Assembly: GCA_005776475.1 (NCBI GenBank)
Contig: SXPB01000217.1
Span: 1 to 52,972 of the forward strand
Length of the DNA: 52,972 bases
Source: Planctomycetia bacterium
GTDB taxonomy: Bacteria; Planctomycetota; UBA1135; UBA2386
Direction of reading: 5' to 3'
In this document: piece by piece, positions 33,590 through 44,300 of the stretch
How the letters are laid out: every line of letters begins with the position of its first letter
How positions within the stretch are numbered: position 1 is the first letter of the stretch
Position numbers and translations under genes: made by a program
The notes under the pieces: model-generated
What the model was told of the DNA's origin: nothing
What the model saw: the letters and a program-made list of their open reading frames with translations, nothing else
Database searches by the model: none

Positions 33590-36500
33590 TTACTGGTTGG
33601 GTTGCATGCGGTAGACGATGCTCATGCTGCGCAGGGAAGGCGACAGCGCCGGCGTCACGTCGACGTTGTTCGTCATGACGATGCGCATGTTCATGTACTG
33701 CGGCAGCAGCTGCGTCGCCGGGTTGCGGATCAGGGCGATCTGGTCCTCGGTGACGTAGCGCGTCAGGCCGTCGGCGACGACGCGCGCCTGGTCCGGCACG
33801 AGCGGCACCGGCAGGTTGTTGGCGATGACCGGCTGCGAGTAACGGTACGCCTCGCAGGCGTAGTTCGCGTTCAGCAGGTTGCCGCGCGTGTTGAACTGCT
33901 CGACCCCGGTGGTCGGCGGGTTGTAGAGCGTTCCCGAGTTGGCGAACGTATCGGCGCCGCGCATCTCGACGACCACCGACGTGCCGGCGGGCTGCCGGGC
34001 TTGCGGCGGGTCGATCTGCACCACCAGGTCGCTGATGCGCAGGTTCGGGCTGACCGCGGCCATGTTCGGGAAGCCGTCCTCCGGCGACGCGAACTCGGCG
34101 CGCTGCGGCCGCAGCGTGTCGAAGAAGCCGAACGTGCACGTCGAGTGCTTGCGCACGAAGTCGGCGCGCGCCCAGTTCAGCATGCCGTCGCCCGGCGGCG
34201 CCGTGAACAGCGCGGTTGCTGGCGCGCCGAGGCCGGCGTCCTTGACGATGCTCGCGGCGGCCGTGAGCGTGTTGGCGACATCGACGGTGATCTGGGCACC
34301 CGAGATCAGGTCGAACCCACCCGAGGCATGCACGCGCGTCCGCGGCCACTGGGGTGCGGGCGCGCAGCCAGCCCCGATCACGTCGTAGTAGCCACCCGGA
34401 TTCGCCGGGAAGCCGGCGCTGGGCGGACCCAGCGTGGCGACCTGGAAGCCATTGTTGCCGTTGGCAAAGCCGTTCACCTGGTTGTCGGTGAACAACTTGA
34501 AGTCCACCAGCAACGGCAGCGCGATCGGATCATGGTCGCGCTGGGCGTTGCCGAGGAAGTCGGCCGGGTCCATCACGTAGGTCGACGCGCCGCTGGCGAA
34601 GAACTCGGGGTCGGGCACCGCCGGATTGACCGTGTTGTCGAGCGGGTTGCTCTCGATCCACGGCGAGTCGATGCGCGCGGTGAAGTCGTTGTTCGGCGGC
34701 AGAGCCGTGGGCTCCTGCGCGCCGCCGAGGCCGATCACGTTGCCGCTGCCATCGACCGTGACCAGGCGCGAGTCACGCCAGGTGTAGCTGCGGTCGAAGC
34801 GCGGGAACGGCACATACTTGACGTTCTCGGTGGTGCGGAACGCTTCGTTCGGGTTGATCTTGTAGACCTTGTCCTCGAACACCGGAACCATCGAAGTGCC
34901 TTCGAGCACGTTGTCGCTGAACACAAGGGACAGCGAGCTGTTCATGCTCTCGCAGGCCAAACGGCATTCCGGCGGGTCCGTGAACACGATGTCCCAGAAC
35001 TCGTCAGGACGACGGCGGCTGTGCGCCAGCGACATCGTGAAGCGATCGAACACGTCGTAGAGCACGGTCTCGTCGTTGAACGGCGACCAGTAGAGCTGCT
35101 CGACGTCGATGCCGAAGTCCGTCGGCTGACGGTAGCTCAACGAGAAGTCATCCTCGATATAGCGCATCTGCATGCGCGAACCTTGCGGCTTCAACGGCTC
35201 GACGAGGCGGCCGACGGGCTGCGGCAGGGTCTGGTAGTACTCGTAGACAACCGGCACCGCTGGCGGACCGATCGCGTCCGACATGCGCGGGTTCCAATAC
35301 AACAGACCCGGGTGCGTCTGGCCGAGGTAGATCGGCAACAGCGGCAGCACGAGCGAGTTGCCCGTGGCCGGGGTCGGAACCGGCGGCACACCGACCGGAA
35401 CCGGGTTGCGCGGATCCCAGCACTCGCCGCGGGTGATGCGGCTGATCGACGCCAGGTTCTGGTTGTCGGCCGAACGGCTGACGCGGTTGCCCGCGGCGCC
35501 GATCAACCGGCCATTCTCCAGGCGATACTGGCCGAAGATGTCCACCGAGTTCGAGGTGGTGCCGTCTTCGTCCTCGGCTTCGAAAACCCAGGAGTGCCAG
35601 GCGACATTGTTGGTAGCCGCACTCGGAGCCATCGAGAAGTCAACCGACCAGCTGTCCTGCGGATTCGACGGGTTGTCGAACAGGTTCAGCGTGTTGCCGG
35701 CAAGGTCGGTGACACCCTGGGAGCCGAGGCGGACGTGCGCACTGTAGGATTCCGTCGCACCATTCTGGTGGAAGAAGCCCATCGGCGGCTGCAGACGCAG
35801 CACCGTGCCATCACCACCGAGGTCGGTGAGGCGCGACGGAACGACGCGCGTGGTCGCACGCTTCGGGTCCGTCATCTGGGCCGCGAAGGACTCCAGGCTG
35901 ATCGGCCGGCTGGTGATCAGGAGGTTCTTCGTGCTGTCGACCTGGTCGAGGTCCATCGGCTTGGTGAACTCGATCGCGATCGACGAGTTCGGCTGCACAT
36001 CGACCGCCGGTTGGGCGGGCTTGGGCTCGATGCGAACGAACAGGTTGCGCCAGCTGCGGTCGGTCAGGGGACCGCCACCGCCGGAGAACGGAACCTCTTC
36101 GTAGTAGCGCACTCGCAGCACGCAGTCCTGGCCAGCCGGCAAGGTGTTGGCCTGGAAGCTGCGCAGCGTGCCGGTGGAGTCGCGGCCGGCGAACACCGAA
36201 GCGACGCGCACTTGCACGACCGGGACCCGTTCGCCCTGGCCTGAGTCACCGGCCGGCAGCGGCACCACGTTGCACAGGCCGAGGTTGGTCGAGCCTTCCG
36301 CCGAATCGATCGACAGGTTCTCGAGCACTTCGGCGCGCAGCGTCACCGCTTCGAACACACCTGGACGAATCTCGGCCTGGATCGTCTGCAGCAGGATGTC
36401 GCCGTTCTTCAGCGGACGCGACAACGGCGACTCGAGCGGGCCTTGCGCCACGCCGGCCGTGTCGAGCGCGCCATCGACGAACGGGTAACGACCGCGGACC

Positions 36501-37528
36501 GGAACAAACTGGTTGCGCTTGTTGAGCGTGATCAGGTTGTTCGTCGTGTCGACGGACGTGATGCCCATCGCCATCGAGCTGACGATCATCGGTGCTTCCG
36601 GCTCGCGCATGCGACCGGCAACGCCGTCCGCCAGGTTGCCCGAGCGGAAGTCGCGAATCACCGAAGAACGACCGGCACTGTCGACGTCGTTCAATTCGTC
36701 GATCGGGTCCTCCTTGACATAGAAATTGGACGCGACCTGACCGCGCGTCGGCAGCGCGATGCGAATGTTGGCCGTGATGTTGTCGGCCGACAGCGGCAGA
36801 CCAGGCGACGACGACGAAACCGTTGCCTCACCGCCGAGGATCGTGGTGTCGAGGATGACCGAGTCGCCAAGCGGCAGGACGCGGTATGGCAGTACGCGGA
36901 ACGCGTCCACCGGCGCCACGACGTTGGGATCACCCTTGAACTCGAGCAGCTGGATCGCGGCCGGGCTGGCAGCGAAGAAGTCACTGGTCACATTGACAGG
37001 GCCGGAGAACTTCAACCGGATGCCGGCGTTGCGCGGCACGATCGGGATCGGCCGCGTGAAGGTGTTCTGGCCACGGTAGGCCGAAGGCACCGCCGCGAGT
37101 CCCGACTGGGCGTTGGTCAACGCAGCACTGAAGTTCGCGGCTTCCGGGCCGCCTTCGGTGTCGTCCCAGAGAATCACCAGTTCCTCGTGGCCGACCGCCT
37201 TGTCGAACGGCAGGAACTCGTAGTTGGCGCTCGGCACCACCTCGCCCACCGCGTCGAACATGTTCTGCGACTCGATCGACGCGTTGACGAGGACGTTGGA
37301 CGCGATCCGTTCAAGGCGCCGGTTGGTGCGCAGGCGACGATCGCCCTTCGACTTGTCGACACGCCGGTAGGCGTAGATGTCGACCAGACGGCCAATCTCA
37401 ACCGAGAGCAGTTCCGGGCTGGCGTCGCTACCAACTTCACCGACCTTGCTGCTGCCATCGCATGCAGACAAGCCGGCGAGCACCAGCGCTGTCAGGAGCG
37501 CACTGGATCGATTCATCGCGTGCTTCAT
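33590..37528 (-). CDS. Giant SbsA-like surface lipoprotein (type 1, copy 2)
   Basis: 1312 aa from ATG 37528, with AAGG eight bases upstream; ATG 37516 is possible. Lipobox LAGLSACDGSS. Ig-like units begin at IVPRNAGIRLKFSGPVNVTS and SSIAIEFTKPMDLDQVDSTK. It is a full-length relative of the protein at 41369-45316: both have EIGRLVDIY/EFGRLVDVY, VIRDFRSGN, EQLYWSPF/EQMYWAPF, IALPLLVDF/VALPLLADF and end in a MTNNVD/TSNNVD then YRM/YRF tail. No enzyme motif. Probably a cell-surface or S-layer-associated protein; function unknown. Confidence 0.82.
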   Translation of the reverse strand: MKHAMNRSSALLTALVLAGLSACDGSSKVGEVGSDASPELLSVEIGRLVDIYAYRRVDKSKGDRRLRTNRRLERIASNVLVNASIESQNMFDAVGEVVPSANYEFLPFDKAVGHEELVILWDDTEGGPEAANFSAALTNAQSGLAAVPSAYRGQNTFTRPIPIVPRNAGIRLKFSGPVNVTSDFFAASPAAIQLLEFKGDPNVVAPVDAFRVLPYRVLPLGDSVILDTTILGGEATVSSSSPGLPLSADNITANIRIALPTRGQVASNFYVKEDPIDELNDVDSAGRSSVIRDFRSGNLADGVAGRMREPEAPMIVSSMAMGITSVDTTNNLITLNKRNQFVPVRGRYPFVDGALDTAGVAQGPLESPLSRPLKNGDILLQTIQAEIRPGVFEAVTLRAEVLENLSIDSAEGSTNLGLCNVVPLPAGDSGQGERVPVVQVRVASVFAGRDSTGTLRSFQANTLPAGQDCVLRVRYYEEVPFSGGGGPLTDRSWRNLFVRIEPKPAQPAVDVQPNSSIAIEFTKPMDLDQVDSTKNLLITSRPISLESFAAQMTDPKRATTRVVPSRLTDLGGDGTVLRLQPPMGFFHQNGATESYSAHVRLGSQGVTDLAGNTLNLFDNPSNPQDSWSVDFSMAPSAATNNVAWHSWVFEAEDEDGTTSNSVDIFGQYRLENGRLIGAAGNRVSRSADNQNLASISRITRGECWDPRNPVPVGVPPVPTPATGNSLVLPLLPIYLGQTHPGLLYWNPRMSDAIGPPAVPVVYEYYQTLPQPVGRLVEPLKPQGSRMQMRYIEDDFSLSYRQPTDFGIDVEQLYWSPFNDETVLYDVFDRFTMSLAHSRRRPDEFWDIVFTDPPECRLACESMNSSLSLVFSDNVLEGTSMVPVFEDKVYKINPNEAFRTTENVKYVPFPRFDRSYTWRDSRLVTVDGSGNVIGLGGAQEPTALPPNNDFTARIDSPWIESNPLDNTVNPAVPDPEFFASGASTYVMDPADFLGNAQRDHDPIALPLLVDFKLFTDNQVNGFANGNNGFQVATLGPPSAGFPANPGGYYDVIGAGCAPAPQWPRTRVHASGGFDLISGAQITVDVANTLTAAASIVKDAGLGAPATALFTAPPGDGMLNWARADFVRKHSTCTFGFFDTLRPQRAEFASPEDGFPNMAAVSPNLRISDLVVQIDPPQARQPAGTSVVVEMRGADTFANSGTLYNPPTTGVEQFNTRGNLLNANYACEAYRYSQPVIANNLPVPLVPDQARVVADGLTRYVTEDQIALIRNPATQLLPQYMNMRIVMTNNVDVTPALSPSLRSMSIVYRMQPNQ

Positions 37529-37550
37529 GTGTGTGCCTTCAGTATTCGCT

Positions 37551-37569
37551 GCCGACGAGGTGCGTCGGC
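37551..37569 (-). promoter_or_regulatory. Leader hairpin upstream of giant lipoprotein gene
   Basis: GCCGACG, loop AGGTG, CGTCGGC: a perfect 7-bp stem 22 bases before the ATG at 37528. It is one of five such elements in this gene family. Confidence 0.4.
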
Positions 37570-37715
37570 GATTCCAATCTGCGTGCTGCAAGGATGTATG
37601 TCGCATCCCTGCGGCGGTATCGGATGGTGGAGGGAATCAGCAGTGTTGGGTGTGGATCCGCCGCTGACACCGGGTCGTCGGCCATGCGCCGGCGCCCCGA
37701 TCCAGCGTCGTGGTT

Positions 37716-40700
37716 TCAGAAGCGGTAGGGCAACCGCAGGAAGTGGAGTTCGGGCCGGGCCGTGTCCGGGGTCAAAGCCGGCGGCGCGTCGGCCGGCATC
37801 GATTGGAACGCGTTGTCGAACAGGATGTCCCACTGCACGAACGGCATGTGCAGTGCGCGGATCTGCTCCTGCACGGCCGGGTCGGCCAGGTTGTAGAGGA
37901 ACGACCCTGCCGCAGCCGGGAACCGCTGGGCCGTCGCACTGCCCGGGTCCTGATGGAACGCGAAGCCGATGCGGACGTTGGCGACCGGCACGCGCGCGCC
38001 ACTGGCGCCGAGGTAGGTCGGACCGAGGCCCTGGTTGCCGTTGGTGATGATCTCGTAGAACTTCGCACGGACGCGAACCTTCGCCGCCGTGGCCGGGAAT
38101 GCACCAGATTCCGGCGACAGCACCAACTCGCGGTCGGTGTGCGACAGGATGCGGAACGACCCGACCTGCAGGTTGTTGGCGGCGAGAACTTCGGCTTCGT
38201 AGTTCACCAGGCGATCGACCGTCGAGCCGAGCGCCGAGGACACCAGCTCCACGCGATAGGCCGGCTTGCCCAGCAGCGTCGAGTTGGTGTTTGAGCTCAG
38301 GATGTCGGTCGAGGCCACCGTGATCGGGAACAACGTCTGGGCCGTGCTGCCGACCAGCTGGTAGCCCGCGTAACCCGTCGTCGGGACCGTACCATCGAAC
38401 TCGTAGCGCGGGCCGGCGAGGATGCCGAGACCAGCCTGTTCGATGATGCCGCGCGGCAGGTTGTCGTCGCCGGGGATGCCACGGCGCGCCGTCGAGCCGG
38501 TGTCGATCCACGACGAACGCAGGCGGCTCTTGGCGGCCACCGGAGTCGGCAGCAGCGTCGGAGCCGGACGGATGTCACCTTCGTTGTCACCGATCGTGAT
38601 CACGGTGCCGTTGTCGTCGACGCCCTGGCCGAGTTGGTTCGGGAAGCCGCGCCACGCGATCAGGTCGCGCTTGATGATCGCGCTCGTCTGCAGCGAGCCA
38701 CCGCGGAAGATCCGGATGTTGTCGTCGAGGACCGTGTTGGTGCCGTCGGCGTTCGTGCCGGGCGGCGCCATCAATTGGACGACGCCCATGCCGCCAAAGC
38801 CACCGCGCGGCGCGGCGTCGTAGTTGGTCGCGTAGGCCGCGCCGATCTCGTTGGTCGTGACGTTGGTCGGCTGGTACTTCTTGAGGATCGTCGGGCTGCC
38901 GAAGGTGCCGCTGATGCTGGCACCACCGTCCGCCGAGATCGAGAAGTCGTAGTCGTCCTTGTCCGTGCCGGTGAGTGCACCGTAGCGCCAGCGGTTGTTG
39001 CTGCCGCGCACGTTGATGTCGATGCGGGTCGCCGACATCAGGATGACCATGCCGCCGGCGCCGCCGCCACCGCCACCACCGCGGTTGGACGAACCGGACT
39101 GCTCGCCACCACCACCATGGCCGCCGTCGGCCGTGATCTTGCCGCCGTCGGCGACGATGATCGGGCCGAGTGCCTTCACGATCAGCACACCGCCACCACC
39201 ACCGCCACCACCACCCGAACTGTCGTTCGAGAAGTTGACGTCATCGATGTCGCAGTCCGAGTAGGACAGGTCACCGCCACCGCCACCACCGCCGCCGCCG
39301 ACCGGAATGGCCAGTTCGCCGGTGATGCGCAGCGGAGTGCCGTCGAAGCGGACGCCGGTGCCCCAGAAGTTGTTGTCGGCGCGCGCGTCGGTGAACACCG
39401 TGGGCCCAGAGACCGAACCTTGCAGGCTGCGCGTCACCGCGCCAGCCGCGCCGGCGCAACCGTTGCCGCCGATGCCCTGCTGTTGCTGGAACACCGAGAA
39501 GGTGGTCGTGGGCGGCACCGGTGCCGCCGTCTTCTGCTTGAAGTTCGGATCACCCTGGGTCGCCAGCGAACCACCACCGCCACCCGAGCCACGAGTGCAG
39601 CCGCCGGTGCACGCCAACGCGCCGCCGACGCCGCCCTGACCCGAGACCTGCAGCGGTCCGTTGCCGGTACCACCGACCAGGTCGCGCTGGGTCGTGCTCG
39701 GCGAACCCGAGCCACCATCACCGCCGCCGCACGCGCCCGCACCGCCCACCTTCGGGATGCTGGCGTTCGGGGACGTCATCACCAGCGTGCCGTCGCCGCC
39801 GCGAACGCTGAGCGTTCCGGCAACTTCGAACGAACCGCTGACCAACCACACCATCGGGTTGCTGCCCTGGCCGCGCACGGTCCTACCGGCCGGGATCTTG
39901 ACGTTCTTGAAGTTGAAGACGCCGCCCGAAACGTTGTAGGCCGCGCCGACCTTCGGCGTCACCTGCGTGAAGTTCGTGTTGAGGATCGTCTCCGGAACTT
40001 GCGGTTCGAACTCCGCACCGGTCGTCGATCCTTCGAACGCAAAGCCGGCCTTCAGGTAGCCCGGGCCGACTTCGGCCGTCGGCTCCGCGAAGGCTGCCGC
40101 CGCATCGATCGCCGAGCTGGCGAGGAAATCGTCGACCACCGCATCGAACTGCTGTTCGTAGGCGCGCTTCGTCTTGAACGTCGCGAACACGCGGTCGTAG
40201 GCGGCGTTCGACACGTTCGACTCCCCGCTGATGTCTTCGAGCGTGCGTTCGACGATGACACGCACGGTGGCGTTGTTCGGCAACACACCGAGTGGACGCA
40301 GCACGACGCTGGAACCATTGACGGCGTTCGTCTCGAGCTCGACTTCGGCGGGGATCCAGAAGTTGTCGCCCAGGGTCGGATCGTCGTATTCGAGGAAGAT
40401 GCGGCCGCGATCGTTGCTGCTGCGCAGCACCGGGTCGGTCTCCACCGCGACCGGCACGTTGGCGCCAGCAGGGTTCAGCGGCTGGTCGAAGCGCAGGCGC
40501 AGTTCAACCTGCGTGGTGCCCAACTTGTTGAGCACGACACCCGTCACATCGGGCGTCGGCGAAACCTCGAACGCCGTGCGGCGCGGACCGCCGGTCGCCG
40601 TGTTGCGGAACAACTGCGCCGGCGTGGTGCCGTCGGCGGTCACGAAGCGGAAGCTCTTCGGCTCGGCCAGGGACTTGCCACCAACGTCACGCATCACCGT

Positions 40701-41132
40701 GCCGTTGACCCGGTCGCCACCTACCAGTTGCACCACGTAGGTGCGACCAGGACGGAAGCCGCCGTTGGTGTAGAGGTCGTTGGTCGGCAACTTGGGCAGG
40801 AACAACAACCGGCGCCCCGAATCCGAGTCGCCAGGACTGGTGTCGAGGGCGAACGTGCCGGCCACCGGCTCGGCAACGGTGTTGCCGATCTGGTCGCGCA
40901 CTTCGAAGCTGAAGGTCGTCAGGTCGACCGAGTCGAGATCGACACCATTGCTGAAGTCGATCCGGATCGCATCGTTCAAGAACAGCGTCGCGTTGTCGCT
41001 CGGCTCGGTCTTGAGTACGACGAAATCACCGCCGGTCTTGATGCCGGAAACGGTTCCGCCGCCACCTGAGCAGGCGGTGACGGCAACGAGAATGGCCAGG
41101 GAGAACAGCCGGGCGGTTTTCACTCGGTTCAT
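37716..41132 (-). CDS. Giant glycine-rich SbsA-like lipoprotein (type 2)
   Basis: 1138 aa from ATG 41132. Lipobox AVTACSGGG. Ig-like units at about 45-160 (LFLNDAIRIDFSNGVDLDSV) and 195-330 (VELRLRFDQPLNP). At about 400 comes the shared block KIPAGRTVRGQGS...GSFEVAGTL, then a glycine-rich region with runs of up to ten Gly (GGGGGGGGGGDLSYS, SGGGGGGGGGVLIV, RGGGGGGGAGG) and scattered Cys. The last third is beta-rich and ends HFLRLPYRF. Such Gly-rich stretches occur in surface beta-helix proteins. It follows its type 1 neighbour (41369-45316), as the short form follows 33590-37528. Confidence 0.8.
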   Translation of the reverse strand: MNRVKTARLFSLAILVAVTACSGGGGTVSGIKTGGDFVVLKTEPSDNATLFLNDAIRIDFSNGVDLDSVDLTTFSFEVRDQIGNTVAEPVAGTFALDTSPGDSDSGRRLLFLPKLPTNDLYTNGGFRPGRTYVVQLVGGDRVNGTVMRDVGGKSLAEPKSFRFVTADGTTPAQLFRNTATGGPRRTAFEVSPTPDVTGVVLNKLGTTQVELRLRFDQPLNPAGANVPVAVETDPVLRSSNDRGRIFLEYDDPTLGDNFWIPAEVELETNAVNGSSVVLRPLGVLPNNATVRVIVERTLEDISGESNVSNAAYDRVFATFKTKRAYEQQFDAVVDDFLASSAIDAAAAFAEPTAEVGPGYLKAGFAFEGSTTGAEFEPQVPETILNTNFTQVTPKVGAAYNVSGGVFNFKNVKIPAGRTVRGQGSNPMVWLVSGSFEVAGTLSVRGGDGTLVMTSPNASIPKVGGAGACGGGDGGSGSPSTTQRDLVGGTGNGPLQVSGQGGVGGALACTGGCTRGSGGGGGSLATQGDPNFKQKTAAPVPPTTTFSVFQQQQGIGGNGCAGAAGAVTRSLQGSVSGPTVFTDARADNNFWGTGVRFDGTPLRITGELAIPVGGGGGGGGGDLSYSDCDIDDVNFSNDSSGGGGGGGGGVLIVKALGPIIVADGGKITADGGHGGGGEQSGSSNRGGGGGGGAGGMVILMSATRIDINVRGSNNRWRYGALTGTDKDDYDFSISADGGASISGTFGSPTILKKYQPTNVTTNEIGAAYATNYDAAPRGGFGGMGVVQLMAPPGTNADGTNTVLDDNIRIFRGGSLQTSAIIKRDLIAWRGFPNQLGQGVDDNGTVITIGDNEGDIRPAPTLLPTPVAAKSRLRSSWIDTGSTARRGIPGDDNLPRGIIEQAGLGILAGPRYEFDGTVPTTGYAGYQLVGSTAQTLFPITVASTDILSSNTNSTLLGKPAYRVELVSSALGSTVDRLVNYEAEVLAANNLQVGSFRILSHTDRELVLSPESGAFPATAAKVRVRAKFYEIITNGNQGLGPTYLGASGARVPVANVRIGFAFHQDPGSATAQRFPAAAGSFLYNLADPAVQEQIRALHMPFVQWDILFDNAFQSMPADAPPALTPDTARPELHFLRLPYRF

Positions 41133-41150
41133 GGCGCTAGAGCATTTGCA

Positions 41151-41174
41151 GCCGACTGGGCAATCGATGTCGGC
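41151..41174 (-). promoter_or_regulatory. Weak leader inverted repeat upstream of glycine-rich lipoprotein gene
   Basis: GCCGAC and GTCGGC form a 6-bp stem with a 12-base loop, 18 bases before the ATG at 41132. It is the weakest of the five leader repeats and could be chance in GC-rich DNA. Confidence 0.22.
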
Positions 41175-41336
41175 CACACGGGAACATGCAGAGGAGAGGG
41201 GTCCGCAGGATACGGAACGAAAGAGTCTACCCTCAACAGGCGGCGACGCCGCAAGGGCGTGTTCGCCAGGTGGGTCCGACCGGTGCCATGGGGTACACCG
41301 GCGGGACTAGGGCGGGGGTTTTCTGGAAAAGAGCAG

Positions 41337-41358
41337 GCGACCCTGGGGGCAGGGTCGC
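41337..41358 (-). terminator. Intrinsic terminator after giant lipoprotein gene
   Basis: GCGACCCTG, loop GGGG, CAGGGTCGC: a perfect 9-bp stem 11 bases past the stop at 41369. On the minus strand it is followed by CTGCTCTTTTCC, a short U tract. Confidence 0.7.
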
Positions 41359-41368
41359 AGCGAACTGA

Positions 41369-44300
41369 CTACAGCTGCTGGAAGCGGTACGACAGCGCGA
41401 AGGTCTCGATCGAGGGGGCGATCGGCGGAATCGCGTCGACGTTGTTGCTGGTCACGAAGCGCCAGTTGACGTAGCGGATGTCACGCGGCGTGAACGCTTC
41501 GTTGGGACCGGCGTACTGGCTGGTGAACGCGGGGCTCATCAGGTCGTTCGGATCCTCGACGTAGCGGGTAACCGTGCGGTTGTAGAGGTAGGTCCACCAG
41601 TTGCGCGCCGTGGCCGTGCCCGGGATCGCCCGCGTGTCCCACTTGCGCATGTGGGCGTCGCCAGCCTTGTACGGATCCAACGCGAAGTTCGCGGCGGTCG
41701 GCTTGAGCTGGGCGCGCATCGGCGCATCGAAGCCAGGCGTCGGCGGGTTCGGGGCCGGGAAGATCGGCGTCGGCACGTTGATCCACGCGTTCCAGTAGAA
41801 CGGCGTCGGATCGACGATGCTGGCGCCACGGAACTGCGGCACGAGCGAAGTGCCGACCGGCAGCTGCGACAATGGCGGATCGAACTCGTAGGCGAACGAC
41901 GGCAACACCGTGGTCGGCATCGTCGAGTTGCCGTTCGCCAGGTAGAACGGACCAAGGCGCGGATCGGCGAAGCCTTCCGGCACGCGGTGCGGGTTGTTGA
42001 GATCGACGAACCCGTTGGTGATGACGCTCTGACGCTTCAGCACGTCCATCATGATCCAGTAGAACGTGTTGTCACCCGGCGGGGTCGAACTCGGGGGCGG
42101 ACCGGCGATCAAACCGCCCGAGGGCGTGTTCCACTGCGTGTCGCTCGGCGAGCGGCAGACCGCGGGGCCCGTGGACGTGGCGGCACGACCCGCGCTGAGC
42201 ACGCGGAAGTTCGGACGCGGATCCGATTGCACGGTGACAGCGACCTGCCAGCCGTTGGTGCCCAGCGCGACGTAGCCGCCGCCAGCAGGCAGCTCCGAGG
42301 AATCGCAATAGGTCCAGAAGTCGGCGAGCAGCGGCAGCGCGACGTTGCCAACGAGGCCGTGCGTGAAGTTGTCCGCACCACTGGTCAGGCTGGTGTTCGG
42401 CGCGTCGTTCCAGAACGAGTTGACGAACGTCACGTTGCCGGGGTTGCCACCGACGTCGACCCACCGACGGCCCTGGCCCATCGGGAACGGCGACAGGATG
42501 TAGGGCGGGAACCCGCCGGCAGCGCTCAGGTCCGAGCCACCACCCGCATTGCCGCCTTGCTCGATGACCGTCTCATCGCGGTAGACGAAGTAGGGCTTCT
42601 GGAACTTAGGCAGCGGCAGGAACCGGTTGACCTGGTTGTTCTCGAGAACGACGGTCGACGGATCGATCTTCATCGGCGCGTCGACGTAGGCGGCACCGCG
42701 CGGCGCTTGCGTCTGCAGCGTGGCACCCGTTCCGGTCGGCGCCGGATTCCACACGAAGTTGCGCTCGAACGACCCCGTGCGCAAACCCGACTCCGGCAGC
42801 GACGGCAGCGAGCTGAAGTCACCGACGCACGGGATCGGCCGATACTCGCTGTGGCCGAGCCACATGCTGGTGCGATCCAACTCGTCGAACGTCAGGTTGG
42901 TGCCGGTGAACGGCGCCCAATACATCTGCTCGATGTCCAGGTTGAAATCGAACGGGTCGGTGCGCGACAGGCTCAGGTCGACTTCGCGCCACAGCATCTG
43001 CAGGCGGCAACCGTAGGGATTCAGCGGGTTCTGGATGCCCTGGTTCAGGATGTTGTTGGCCGAGTTGCTGCCGACCTGGTTTTCCTGGCCACCAACGGCA
43101 ACGTACTGCGGGCACCATCCCAACGGCGCCGGCAGCGCCGGCGACGGCGGCTGCTGCACGATCGGGGACTGGTTGAGATTGTCGGCGACAACCCGCGTGC
43201 GAGTCGTCGGCCGCGCCTGCAGCTTGGCGTCGAGATACACGAAGCCGCCGAACAGGTCTTCGAGCGGATACGCCGCCGCGATCGAGCCGGTCGTGGCACC
43301 CTGCACTTCGCTGGGCAGGAAGTAGCTCGGGTTCGAGTCCTCGTCGCGCGACGCAAAACGCCGCACGATCGACACCGCGAGGTTGTCCGGGAACAGCGGC
43401 TGGTTGCCGTTGCTGCGGGTATCGACGGTGAACGGGATGACGACGCTGTTGCTGCGATCCGCCGTCGTGCCTTGCAGGTCCAGCGGGTTGCCCGCGAGGT
43501 CGCGGATGCCGCCGTCGGCCGAGCTGGAGATGAGGTGCAGGAAGTAGCGGTAGTCAGCCCCCGCCGGCGGATTGCGCATCGTGTCGTCGAGGTAGAAGCC
43601 GGTCGACGGCTGCAGGCGCAACGACGTTTGCGAACCGTCTTCGTCGAACACTCGCGACGTGATCAGGTAGGGCGTGCGGTACTTGGCGAGGTTGAACGTC
43701 GCCGGGTTCATGCCGTTGCCGGTGGTCGTGCCGTTGACGAACGGACGATTGGCGATGAAGTCCTCGATGCTGTCGTTGGTCGACAGGTCGCGCATCGCGA
43801 AGAAGAACGTGTCGGCCCAGCGGACCGTCGACAGGTCGATCGGCTTGGTGAAGCGGACCACGGCGCCGGCGAACGGCGAGACGAACTCGTTGAGCGGCGG
43901 CTGCACGCCGTTCAGCGGCAGCGGCGTCGGCGAGAAGGCCAGGAAGTTGCGCGGGTCGTCGCGACCGGCCAGATCACCGGCGGTGAACTCGGCAACGCAG
44001 ATGGCGCGCGGCGCATTCTGGACCAGCCAGGGTTCGAGCTGGGTGATGTTGGTCGGGTAGCCCGGCGTGTTGCGCGGATCGATCGAGTCGAGGCCTTGGA
44101 CGCGGCGAACGCGCACGCGCACGTGCTGCGTGGTCGGGCTGTTGAAGTCGTCGACCGGGTCGACCACGACTTCGGCGCTGCCCAGCGGCACGCCCGAGCT
44201 GTCGGCGATGAAGCGGATCACGTCGCCGCGGTCGATCTCGTGCGAAACGCCGTTCTTGAACAGCGTCACTTCCTGCGTGAAGGAGTTCACGTTCTCGACC

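Noticed and set aside
39040-39310. CRISPR-like or simple repeat of CCGCCACC units
   Set aside because: The units are glycine codons of the lipoprotein at 37716-41132; there are no unique spacers of constant length.
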